64,000 nucleotides of DNA from an uncultured Lachnospiraceae bacterium (lineage in GTDB: Bacteria; Bacillota; Clostridia; Lachnospirales; Lachnospiraceae), in the NCBI GenBank assembly GCA_902778165.1, contig CACYWQ010000005.1, positions 47,691 to 111,690 on the forward strand. Direction: 5' to 3'. Under the pieces are notes generated by a model, which did not search any database, was not told the origin of the DNA, and saw only the letters and a program-made list of their open reading frames with translations. The translations under genes and the position numbers were made by a program. Positions 17,938-25,173 of this stretch are shown here, in pieces. Each line of letters opens with the position of its first letter. Position 1 is the first letter of the stretch.

Positions 17938-18837
17938 ATGTCATTTTCATCCAAAGTCAAAGAAGAGATGAGCAAATCCGTCAGTTCGGCCAGACATTGT
18001 CAGTTGGCTGAATTGGCTGCAATGATTGAATTCGGCGGCAGAATATCATTTAAGCCCGGCGGATTTAAATCGGTGGATATTGATACCGATAATGAAGACG
18101 CCTTAAATAAATTTGGTGTGTTGCTTAAGAAGACATATGATATAGAAGCGAGTGAATCCGTCAGTGATGATAAGCTTAAGGCTTTGCTTGAAGGCTTAAG
18201 ATTAATGGATGCTTCAGGTGCGGTTAAGATTATCAACGGTCCGGTAAGTCAGGTATTGCTTAAGCAGTCATGCTGTAAGAGAGCATTCCTAAGAGGAGCA
18301 TATTTATGCAGAGGCTCCATGAGCGATCCCAAGGGAAGTTACCATCTTGAGATAGTATGTGATACTATGGCACAGGCTTCTCAATTGACAGAAGTTTTAA
18401 GTGACTTTGAATTAGAAGCCAAGATAGTGGAACGTAAGAGCCGCTATGTTGTATATATCAAGGAAGGTGAATCTATAGTCGATTTCCTGGGCATATGCGA
18501 AGCACATGTTGCTCTTATGGAGATGGAGAATGACAGAATAGTCAAAGAGGTTCGCGGTACAGTTAACAGAAGAGTGAACTGTGAAGCGGCCAATATTACC
18601 AAGACCGTTAATGCGGCAGCACGACAAATAGAGGATATTGAGTACTTAAGAGATACCTGTGGACTGGACAGCCTTCCGGATAATCTTAAGGAGATGGCGT
18701 TAATAAGACTTGAATATCCAGACGCTACTTTGCCTGAGCTTGGCAAGGTGTTTAATCCGCCTTTGGGCAAGAGCGGAGTCAATCACAGACTCAGAAGGCT
18801 GAGTGAACTTGCGGACAGAGAACGTATTCACGGCTAG
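17938..18837 (+). CDS. whiA: WhiA, DNA-binding protein of cell division / sporulation-type control
   Basis: The 299-residue protein has the two-part WhiA architecture: an N-terminal LAGLIDADG-like homing-endonuclease fold without catalytic residues (about 1-190, with CCKRAFLRGAYLCRGSM) and a C-terminal helix-turn-helix domain (about 215-299, with LRLEYPDATLPELG-type residues and GKSGVNHRLRRL). Low-G+C members influence division and chromosome segregation. It begins immediately after the rapZ stop codon. The following gene has its own promoter. Confidence 0.95.
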   Translation: MSFSSKVKEEMSKSVSSARHCQLAELAAMIEFGGRISFKPGGFKSVDIDTDNEDALNKFGVLLKKTYDIEASESVSDDKLKALLEGLRLMDASGAVKIINGPVSQVLLKQSCCKRAFLRGAYLCRGSMSDPKGSYHLEIVCDTMAQASQLTEVLSDFELEAKIVERKSRYVVYIKEGESIVDFLGICEAHVALMEMENDRIVKEVRGTVNRRVNCEAANITKTVNAAARQIEDIEYLRDTCGLDSLPDNLKEMALIRLEYPDATLPELGKVFNPPLGKSGVNHRLRRLSELADRERIHG

Positions 18838-18862
18838 ATTACTGCGGCAATTTTATTTCGTC

Positions 18863-18891
18863 TTGAAAGAACGTACTTCTTCCTATATAAT
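18863..18891 (+). promoter_or_regulatory. Promoter of the Crh-like gene
   Basis: TTGAAA (18863-18868) and TATAAT (18886-18891) are 17 bases apart, a near-consensus vegetative promoter. The roughly 55-base leader contains a 7-bp hairpin (18913-18919 with 18934-18940) between an AAAGGAG and the gene's own GAGGAG. Confidence 0.75.
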
Positions 18892-18954
18892 GGGTGAAGA
18901 TAAGAAAGGAGATATCCCGGCGGTTGGGTCCCACGGGATAGCAATGAGGAGATT

Positions 18955-19209
18955 ATGAAGAAAAAGGAGATCACCATCAGGCTTGAGAACGGCCTTGAGG
19001 CCAGGCCTGTTGCTATGCTTGTACAGGTAGCAAGTCAGTATGACAGCAGTATATATTTGGAAACAGGTGGCAAGAAGGTCAATGCCAAGAGTATCATGGG
19101 CATGATGAGTCTTGGTCTTGATGCGGGAGAGAAACTCACGGCCATTGCAGAAGGTTCTGATGAGGATGCCGCTATCGAAGGAATAGATAAGTACCTAAGC
19201 GGTAAATAA
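18955..19209 (+). CDS. Crh-like HPr paralogue lacking the PTS histidine
   Basis: The 84-residue protein is a full-length HPr fold. Where HPr has GLHARP, this has GLEARP: position 15 is Glu, so it cannot accept phosphate from PTS enzyme I. The regulatory site is intact: S46 in NAKSIMG, preceded by N43-A44-K45. In Bacillus the corresponding protein Crh has Gln15 and serves only regulation through HprK and CcpA; its gene also follows whiA. The gene position here (hprK block, then whiA, then this) agrees. A role as Ser46-only signalling protein is therefore likely. It is not an orthologue by name alone, and the Glu may be fixed because it mimics phosphorylation. Confidence 0.88.
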   Translation: MKKKEITIRLENGLEARPVAMLVQVASQYDSSIYLETGGKKVNAKSIMGMMSLGLDAGEKLTAIAEGSDEDAAIEGIDKYLSGK

Positions 19210-19213
19210 GCTT

Positions 19214-20125
19214 ATGGATAATGATTTAAGAAGATTGCTTTTTATCTACAATCCCATGTCAGGAAGAGGAAGGGTAAGGAGTAATCTGCTTGATATGATT
19301 GACAGATTTGTCAAGTCGGGATACAGAGTGGAAGCCTACCCGACTCAATACAGTGGAGATGCTAAGAGAGCCGTAATCGAGAGAGATGACGGCTTTTCTC
19401 TAATTGTATGCAGCGGAGGAGACGGAACTCTTGATGAAGTAGTAAGCGGAATGATGGAATCCGGAGAGAAGATTCCCATAGGTTATATTCCGGCAGGAAG
19501 TACGAATGATTTTGCCGGCAGTCTCGGAATTCCGAGTTCAATGAAGAAGGCTGCTACCGTAGCTATGGAAGGCAGAGAATTTGACTGTGATGTAGGGCGT
19601 TTTAATAATGACTACTTCGTATATGTTGCGGCATTCGGAATGTTTACCGACGTATCTTACGATACGGACCAGCATATGAAGAATATGCTCGGGCACATGG
19701 CATATATAATAGAAGGAGCTAAGCGACTCTCCACTGTCACTTCGTATCACTGCAGAATATCATATACGGATGAGAAAGGATCGCATAATGAGTTGGAGGA
19801 TGATTATCTTTTTGGTATGATCACCAATTCAAGATCTGTCGGTGGATTCAAGAACATTACGGGTAAGAAGATACTGCTTGATGACGGTATTTTTGAGATG
19901 ACTTTAGTCAAGAAACCGTTAAGTCCCCTTGATTATGTTGTACTGTCGGATGCAATTGCGGCTAAGGAAGTTAATACCAACATCATTACTTCCGTCAAGG
20001 CAAGTAAGATAGAATTATTAAGTGATGCACCTGTGGCCTGGACGTTGGACGGCGAGTACGGCGGAGATCACATTTCGGTTAACATAACCAATGAAAACAA
20101 GGCTCTTACCATAATGGTACCGTAA
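19214..20125 (+). CDS. Diacylglycerol kinase-family lipid kinase (YegS/DgkB type)
   Basis: The 303-residue cytoplasmic kinase has the catalytic signature CSGGDGTLDEVVSG with the nucleotide-binding GGDGT, the upstream FIYNPMSGRGR and the IPAGSTNDFA motif, in the standard order of the DAGK catalytic family. The C-terminal half is the beta-sandwich domain of YegS/DgkB proteins. It may phosphorylate diacylglycerol released by lipoteichoic acid or osmoregulation reactions, or another lipid; the exact substrate cannot be read from sequence. Its ATG is 4 bases after the Crh-like gene without a clear ribosome site, so the two are translationally coupled. Confidence 0.85.
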   Translation: MDNDLRRLLFIYNPMSGRGRVRSNLLDMIDRFVKSGYRVEAYPTQYSGDAKRAVIERDDGFSLIVCSGGDGTLDEVVSGMMESGEKIPIGYIPAGSTNDFAGSLGIPSSMKKAATVAMEGREFDCDVGRFNNDYFVYVAAFGMFTDVSYDTDQHMKNMLGHMAYIIEGAKRLSTVTSYHCRISYTDEKGSHNELEDDYLFGMITNSRSVGGFKNITGKKILLDDGIFEMTLVKKPLSPLDYVVLSDAIAAKEVNTNIITSVKASKIELLSDAPVAWTLDGEYGGDHISVNITNENKALTIMVP

Positions 20126-20132
20126 AAAATTA

Positions 20133-20161
20133 TTTTCTTTTAGAAGTCTTTGTTATATAAT
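20133..20161 (+). promoter_or_regulatory. Likely fba promoter and structured leader
   Basis: A perfect TATAAT (20156-20161) sits about 80 bases before fba. No good -35 is present (TTTTCT at 20133). The leader carries inverted hexamers GACATG (20172-20177) and CATGTC (20206-20211), which could fold before the ribosome site GGAGG. Confidence 0.45.
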
Positions 20162-20240
20162 TAAAGCGTTCGACATGGTCATCCGGGCGAAGTGTCCAAG
20201 GAGCGCATGTCATATGTAAATAATTAACGGAGGTATTTAT

Positions 20241-21209
20241 ATGTCATTAGTTACAACAACAGAAATGTTTAAGAAGGCATATGATGGCGGTTATGCCGTA
20301 GGTGCTTTCAATGTAAACAACATGGAAATCGTTCAGGGTATCACAGAGGCAGCAGGCGAGCTTAACAGCCCTGTTATCCTTCAGGTATCTAAGGGTGCTC
20401 GTGCTTATGCTAATCACACATATCTTGTGAAGCTTGTAGAGGCAGCTGTAGAAGAGAATCCTCAGATTCCCATCGCTCTTCACCTTGATCACGGTGATAC
20501 ATTCGAATTATGTAAGAGTTGTATCGACGGCGGATTCACATCTGTCATGATCGATGCATCATCTAAGTCTTTCGAAGACAATATAGCTCTTACCAAGCAG
20601 GTTGTTGAGTACGCTCATGCCCACGGCGTAGTTGTTGAGGCAGAGCTTGGTACACTTGCAGGTATCGAGGATGAGGTAGTTGTAGAAGCAGGTAAGGAAG
20701 CTTACACACGTCCTGAAGAAGTAGAGGAGTTCGTAGACAAGACAGGTTGTGATTCACTTGCAATCGCCATCGGTACATCACATGGTGCATACAAGTTCAC
20801 AGCTGCTCAGTGTACAAGAAATGCAGACGGCATCCTTGTTCCTCCTCCGCTTAGATTCGACGTACTTGAGGAGTGCATTAAGAGACTTCCCGGATTCCCT
20901 ATCGTACTTCATGGTTCTTCATCAGTACCTCAGGAGTTCGTTAAGATGGTTAACCAGTACGGCGGTAACATGCCTGATGCAGTAGGTATCCCTGAGGAGC
21001 AGTTACGTCAGGCAGCTAAGCTTGCTGTATGTAAGATCAATATCGATTCAGATATCCGTCTTGCTATGACAGGTAACATCCGTAAGTACTTCGCTGAGCA
21101 TCCTGATCACTTTGATCCTCGTCAGTACCTTAAGCCCGCAAGACAGGCTGTTAAGGATATGGTTGCTCATAAGATCGTTAACGTTCTTGGTTCAGATGGC
21201 AAGGCTTGA
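20241..21209 (+). CDS. fba: Class II fructose-bisphosphate aldolase
   Basis: This enzyme cleaves fructose-1,6-bisphosphate into dihydroxyacetone phosphate and glyceraldehyde-3-phosphate in glycolysis, using a metal ion. The 322-residue protein has the zinc site HLDHGD (H81, D83, H84), the second metal-ligand region with EAELGTLAGIEDE, the glycine-rich GTSHGAYK and the C-terminal catalytic KINIDSD. Codon use differs from its neighbours (CGT and CTT for Arg and Leu, few AGA), the mark of a highly expressed gene. It has its own promoter and terminator, so it is probably monocistronic. Confidence 0.96.
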   Translation: MSLVTTTEMFKKAYDGGYAVGAFNVNNMEIVQGITEAAGELNSPVILQVSKGARAYANHTYLVKLVEAAVEENPQIPIALHLDHGDTFELCKSCIDGGFTSVMIDASSKSFEDNIALTKQVVEYAHAHGVVVEAELGTLAGIEDEVVVEAGKEAYTRPEEVEEFVDKTGCDSLAIAIGTSHGAYKFTAAQCTRNADGILVPPPLRFDVLEECIKRLPGFPIVLHGSSSVPQEFVKMVNQYGGNMPDAVGIPEEQLRQAAKLAVCKINIDSDIRLAMTGNIRKYFAEHPDHFDPRQYLKPARQAVKDMVAHKIVNVLGSDGKA

Positions 21210-21240
21210 TAGACTGAGTATAATAAAGCAATATAATAAG

Positions 21241-21275
21241 ACAGGAGAGATGGTATTCATCTCTCCTGTTTTTGT
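21241..21275 (+). terminator. Intrinsic terminator of fba, possibly shared with the convergent Rrf2 gene
   Basis: A perfect 12-bp stem (21241-21252 with 21258-21269, ACAGGAGAGATG / CATCTCTCCTGT) with a 5-base loop is followed by TTTTTG. The Rrf2 gene ends at 21306 on the other strand and reads toward it. Confidence 0.9.
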
Positions 21276-21305
21276 TAATACGATATCATATAAGTTCTGA
21301 CTGTT

Positions 21306-21701
21306 TTACAACAGATCCGTAAGTTTCTTACTAAGGAAAAAATCGCGGATAACTTTGTCATACTCCTCCCACATAGGCAGAGTGCTGCAGGATCCCTTCT
21401 TGGGGCATGAGTATTTGGGATCAGCAAGACATACTACCGATGACATAGTACCTTCCATGAGTTCAATAATCTCCCAGATTGTATACTCCTCAGGCTTACG
21501 ACAGAGTTTGTATCCTCCGCCTTTGCCGCTGGCAGCACATACAAGCCCGCCTGCCACCATATCCTTGACTATGATCTCCAAATATTTCTTTGATATCTCC
21601 TGTCTTGCAGCTATATCTTTAAGCGGTATATATTTACCGTTATCATTGTTTGCCAAATCTATCATGACGCGAATGGCGTAGCGTCCTCTTGTAGATATCA
21701 T
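21306..21701 (-). CDS. iscR: Rrf2/IscR-family Fe-S-sensing repressor
   Basis: The 131-residue regulator is transcribed away from iscS. Its N-terminal winged helix begins MISTRGRYAIRVMIDLA, with the recognition helix near EISKKYLE, followed by the wing GKGGGYKL. The region after residue 85 has three cysteines in the order C-x8-C-x5-C (VVCLADPKYSCPKKGSCST), suitable for an Fe-S cluster and matching IscR-type members. By position it should control iscS-iscU. An imperfect palindrome at 21780-21796 overlaps the iscS promoter -35 box and would be the operator. Ribosome site AGAGGGA precedes the start on the minus strand. Confidence 0.88.
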   Translation of the reverse strand: MISTRGRYAIRVMIDLANNDNGKYIPLKDIAARQEISKKYLEIIVKDMVAGGLVCAASGKGGGYKLCRKPEEYTIWEIIELMEGTMSSVVCLADPKYSCPKKGSCSTLPMWEEYDKVIRDFFLSKKLTDLL

Positions 21702-21779
21702 GTTTTATTCCCTCTTAAGTCGTGATTATTGCGCGTTTCAACTATTATACCGCAAGGCAAATAAATAAATCAAGTAAAA

Positions 21780-21796
21780 CCTATTGACACAGTAGG
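21780..21796 (+). promoter_or_regulatory. Putative Rrf2/IscR operator over the isc promoter
   Basis: CCTA (21780-21783) and TAGG (21793-21796) form an imperfect inverted repeat of 17 bases that covers the TTGACA box. Its form resembles clostridial Rrf2 sites (CCTAnn...nnTAGG). This is recalled, not searched. Confidence 0.55.
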
Positions 21797-21813
21797 TGAA
21801 TAGGAAATATAAT
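21784..21813 (+). promoter_or_regulatory. iscS-iscU promoter
   Basis: Consensus TTGACA (21784-21789) and TATAAT (21808-21813) are separated by 18 bases. The predicted +1 near 21820 rules out in-frame starts of iscS upstream of that point. Confidence 0.85.
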
Positions 21814-21846
21814 ATGAGTCACATGAACAGGAAAGGAGTATTATTG

Positions 21847-23031
21847 ATGATATACGCAGATAATGCAGCAACAACAGCAATGAGTGAGGCGGCAATAGCC
21901 AGGATGACTGAAGTTATGAAGCAGACCTATGGCAATCCGTCAAGCTTATACTCTATCGGACAGGAAGCCAAGGAAGTATTGGAGCAGGCAAGAGCAGATA
22001 TTGCATCTGTCATAGGTGCCAATCCGGGTGAGATAATATTTACATCCGGCGGAAGTGAGGCGGATAATCAAGCCATAACATCAGCGGCACGCTTTGGTCT
22101 AAGAAAGGGTAAGAAACATATCATATCTTCGGCATTTGAACATCATGCCGTATTGCACACGCTTAATAGGCTTAAAGAAGAGGGATTTGAAATCACGCTT
22201 CTTGACGTACATGAGGACGGACTTATAAGACCTGAAGAGGTTGAGGCAGCGATAAGAGAAGATACATGCCTTGTTACGATAATGTATGCCAACAACGAGA
22301 TTGGAACGATTCAGCCGATTCGTAAGATCGGTGAGATATGTAAGTCAAAGGGAGTGACGTTCCATACGGATGCTGTTCAGGCAATGGCTCATATTCCGGT
22401 TAATGTTGATGAAGACAATATCGGAATGCTGTCCGCATCTGCTCATAAGTTCCATGGACCTAAGGGTGTGGGATTCCTGTATGTAAGAAAGGGTGTGCCG
22501 GTATATAACCTTATAGAAGGCGGCGCGCAGGAGAGAGGCAGGCGAGCCGGTACTGAGAATGTTGCAGGTATTGCCGCTATGGCGGAGGCTTTGAAGGAAG
22601 CGGTAACAGATATCTCTGAGAAGATGGCATCTGTTGCAGCTAAGAGAGATAAGCTTATACAGGGGCTGTCTGAGATTCCGCATTCGGCAATTAACGGAGA
22701 TGCTTCCCACAGATTGCCCGGCAATGTTAACTTCTGCTTCGAGGGTATAGAAGGTGAGTCTCTTCTGCTTTTGCTTGATGATAAGGGAATACAGGCCTCA
22801 TCGGGAAGTGCCTGCACATCAGGTTCACTTGATCCGAGTCACGTATTGTTAGCAATAGGAAGGGTTCATGATGTGGCACACGGATCCCTTAGATTAAGTA
22901 TTAGTGAAGACACTTCGAATGAAGACGTTGAGACAATAATAAGCTCTGTGGGAGAGGTGGTTGAATATCTCAGAAGTTTCTCGCCCATATGGAGAGATCT
23001 CATGGCAGGCAAGAAACAGTTTATATTATAG
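21847..23031 (+). CDS. iscS: Cysteine desulfurase IscS/NifS
   Basis: This PLP enzyme takes sulfur from L-cysteine and hands it as persulfide to the scaffold protein for Fe-S cluster building. ATG 21847, eight bases after GAAAGGAG, gives 394 residues starting MIYADNAATT; earlier in-frame starts lie upstream of the promoter +1. Landmarks are the PLP lysine K201 in SAHKFHGPKG, HTDAVQA before it, and the mobile catalytic loop with C323 in SSGSACTSG. It is followed by iscU with a 30-base gap. Repression by the neighbouring Rrf2 protein is likely. Confidence 0.95.
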   Translation: MIYADNAATTAMSEAAIARMTEVMKQTYGNPSSLYSIGQEAKEVLEQARADIASVIGANPGEIIFTSGGSEADNQAITSAARFGLRKGKKHIISSAFEHHAVLHTLNRLKEEGFEITLLDVHEDGLIRPEEVEAAIREDTCLVTIMYANNEIGTIQPIRKIGEICKSKGVTFHTDAVQAMAHIPVNVDEDNIGMLSASAHKFHGPKGVGFLYVRKGVPVYNLIEGGAQERGRRAGTENVAGIAAMAEALKEAVTDISEKMASVAAKRDKLIQGLSEIPHSAINGDASHRLPGNVNFCFEGIEGESLLLLLDDKGIQASSGSACTSGSLDPSHVLLAIGRVHDVAHGSLRLSISEDTSNEDVETIISSVGEVVEYLRSFSPIWRDLMAGKKQFIL

Positions 23032-23061
23032 AAGAGAAACAGATATATAGGAGGAAAACAA

Positions 23062-23463
23062 ATGGCACTATACAGTGAGAAGGTTATGGAACATTTCCGC
23101 AACCCCCGTAATGTGGGTGTGATAGAGGATGCAGACGGAGTTGGCGAAGTTGGTAATGCCAAATGCGGAGACATCATGAAGATGTACCTTAAGATTAATG
23201 ATGATGAAATTATAGAGGATGTAAAGTTTGAAACATTCGGATGCGGAAGCGCTATAGCTTCAAGTTCGATGGCGACGGAACTTATTAAGGGTAAGCCCGT
23301 ATCGGAAGCAATGAAACTTACAAATGCAGCTGTTGCCGAAGCGCTTGACGGTCTTCCGGATTACAAGATGCATTGCTCGGTTCTTGCAGAAGAAGCTATT
23401 AAGTCAGCTCTTGATGATTATTATTCCAAGAATGGTGAATCAGCAAATAAATCCGGAGAATAA
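23062..23463 (+). CDS. iscU: Fe-S cluster scaffold IscU/NifU-like
   Basis: The 133-residue scaffold has the three cluster cysteines C35 (NAKCGD), C61 (FGCGSA) and C105 (MHCSVLA), with D37 conserved after the first, and the initial YSEKVMEHFRNPRNVG characteristic of NifU-N proteins. It receives sulfur from IscS and delivers clusters to apo-enzymes. It has no C-terminal NifU domain. hscA, hscB and fdx do not follow, as is usual in clostridia. The next gene, one base downstream, encodes a predicted Fe-S enzyme that could be an immediate client. Confidence 0.95.
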   Translation: MALYSEKVMEHFRNPRNVGVIEDADGVGEVGNAKCGDIMKMYLKINDDEIIEDVKFETFGCGSAIASSSMATELIKGKPVSEAMKLTNAAVAEALDGLPDYKMHCSVLAEEAIKSALDDYYSKNGESANKSGE

Positions 23464-23464
23464 G

Positions 23465-25075
23465 ATGAGTGTAGATATATATCCTGAATTTTATAATGAT
23501 GTATTCGGTCCCATATCCAATCCGGGATCAAGTTCACACATGTCAGGTCCATGCAGAGCCGGTTACATTGCTCATTCCATGTTGGGAGAGGATGTGACCG
23601 GAATAGAGATTCTGTTAGATAAGAAAGGGTCTTTCTCTGACGGATTCGGTCAGATGAACGAAGATTTAGGCATGTTAAACGGTGCATACGGCAACCTTCC
23701 CGATGCACCGGGTTTTTTTGATATCAAGAAGACTTTGGATGCAAAAGGAATTTCATACAAGTTTGAGCATGTGGATCTTAAGGGAAGCAAACATCCAAAT
23801 GCAATGAAATACGTACTTACCGGCAGTTCCGGCCGTTTTATTACCATGATAAGCAATTCAACAGGTGGCGGAATGATAGAGGTGGTGTCGGTTAATGGTT
23901 TTAAGTATTTATCTAAGGGAGATACTTGGACCATTCTTGTTTTTTGTAAGGGCACTGTTACGGAAGATAAGCACAGAGTAATCTCAAAGACGGTCAGGGA
24001 GAAATATAATATTCTCTCAGAAGGAATATCAACAGAATTAAGTGATGGTGAAACATCGGATTATAAAGGAGTAGTTTGGTTTACCACAGAAGAAAGACCG
24101 GATACGATTAAGCAGGATATTATTATAGAAGAGACGGAAGTGAATGTGCTTGCCCCTGTACTTCCCGTTACCACTACGGATAAGAAGAAGCCGCAGAGAT
24201 ACAGCAGCGTCAGTGAATGGCGCAAGTTAGCTGAGACTGAGAATAAGAGTCTGTATGAAGAAGCAGTTGAATATGAGGTTGATGCATCAGGATGGAGTAG
24301 GCAGGAAGTAACGGACTATATGAAGAATGTAGTCGGCAAGGCTTTATACAGAAGAATTAATGCCTTATATGAAGATCCGAGTCTTCTGGTTGTTAATCCA
24401 TTCAGAACCATATATCACAATGAATGGGAGAAGATATCGAAGGAAAGCCGCTTGGTAAGCGGAGTGACACAGAGGGCAATTCACTATATGCATTCAGCCC
24501 AGGCACAGATGAGGGACGTACTTGATGTACCCGGTCCGATGAGTAACGGAGCGGGATACTTATTCTCAGTATTAATGGCAGTCAAAGAAGAATACGGACT
24601 TGATGAAGAAGCTCTGTATAGAGGCTTGTTTGTTGCTGCATCCTTCGGCGCAATAGCTTATACAAGGACTGAACCTACGGGTGAGATCATAGGATGTGCC
24701 GGAGAGTGCGGAGTATGTGCGGCCATGACTGCTGCAGCAATAGTTGAGATGCTTAACGGAACGGATGAACAGATTGAGAATGCAGCCTCATTTACATTAC
24801 AGGCAGCAATAGGCTGGCCGTGTGATCCGATTCCGGGAGGACAGGGTACCCCTTGTACCGCAAGGACGTTATTTATAGTATCAATGCCACAGGTCTATGC
24901 CCAGTGGGCCATGATGGGAGCGGCATGTACAGTTCCTTTCGATGAGGTTTTACAGACGGCGGATGAAGTGGGCAGGAGTATGTCGGATGATCTGTTGTGT
25001 ACATGCAGAGGCGGACTGTGCGCCACAGATTCCGGAAGAAAATGTGCAGAAAATTTTTTCAAAAACAGAAAATAA
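23465..25075 (+). CDS. Fused L-serine dehydratase-like Fe-S protein (beta + alpha domains)
   Basis: The 536-residue protein begins with a beta-subunit-like domain (FGPISNPGSSSHMSGP, where typical enzymes have FGPxSxxPSSSHTxGP). It continues to an alpha-subunit-like domain with cysteines in GCAGECGVCAAM, WPCDPIPGGQGTPC and the C-terminal CRGGLCAT...KC. These positions correspond to the 4Fe-4S ligands and the tail cysteine of L-serine ammonia-lyases. The enzyme family deaminates L-serine to pyruvate. This copy is divergent: the family glycine-rich ASIA-type linker is replaced by residues about 215-260. The substrate may therefore be serine, cysteine or another beta-substituted amino acid. It is translationally coupled to iscU. 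Confidence 0.72.
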   Translation: MSVDIYPEFYNDVFGPISNPGSSSHMSGPCRAGYIAHSMLGEDVTGIEILLDKKGSFSDGFGQMNEDLGMLNGAYGNLPDAPGFFDIKKTLDAKGISYKFEHVDLKGSKHPNAMKYVLTGSSGRFITMISNSTGGGMIEVVSVNGFKYLSKGDTWTILVFCKGTVTEDKHRVISKTVREKYNILSEGISTELSDGETSDYKGVVWFTTEERPDTIKQDIIIEETEVNVLAPVLPVTTTDKKKPQRYSSVSEWRKLAETENKSLYEEAVEYEVDASGWSRQEVTDYMKNVVGKALYRRINALYEDPSLLVVNPFRTIYHNEWEKISKESRLVSGVTQRAIHYMHSAQAQMRDVLDVPGPMSNGAGYLFSVLMAVKEEYGLDEEALYRGLFVAASFGAIAYTRTEPTGEIIGCAGECGVCAAMTAAAIVEMLNGTDEQIENAASFTLQAAIGWPCDPIPGGQGTPCTARTLFIVSMPQVYAQWAMMGAACTVPFDEVLQTADEVGRSMSDDLLCTCRGGLCATDSGRKCAENFFKNRK

Positions 25076-25079
25076 AGTG

Positions 25080-25108
25080 TTGACAAGCACTAATTCATGC
25101 TATAGAAT
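25080..25108 (+). promoter_or_regulatory. Promoter of the peptide transporter operon
   Basis: Consensus TTGACA (25080-25085) and TAGAAT (25103-25108) are 17 bases apart, lying just after the preceding stop codon. It drives oppA about 60 bases downstream. Confidence 0.75.
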
Positions 25109-25173
25109 GAGTAAAAAGTATAAAACATATAATTCATATATACATAGTATGAATTAAATAAAGGAGGAGAAAT

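Noticed and set aside
21796-21846. N-terminal extension of iscS
   Set aside because: These codons overlap the -10 box and are upstream of the predicted transcription start, so they cannot be translated from this promoter.
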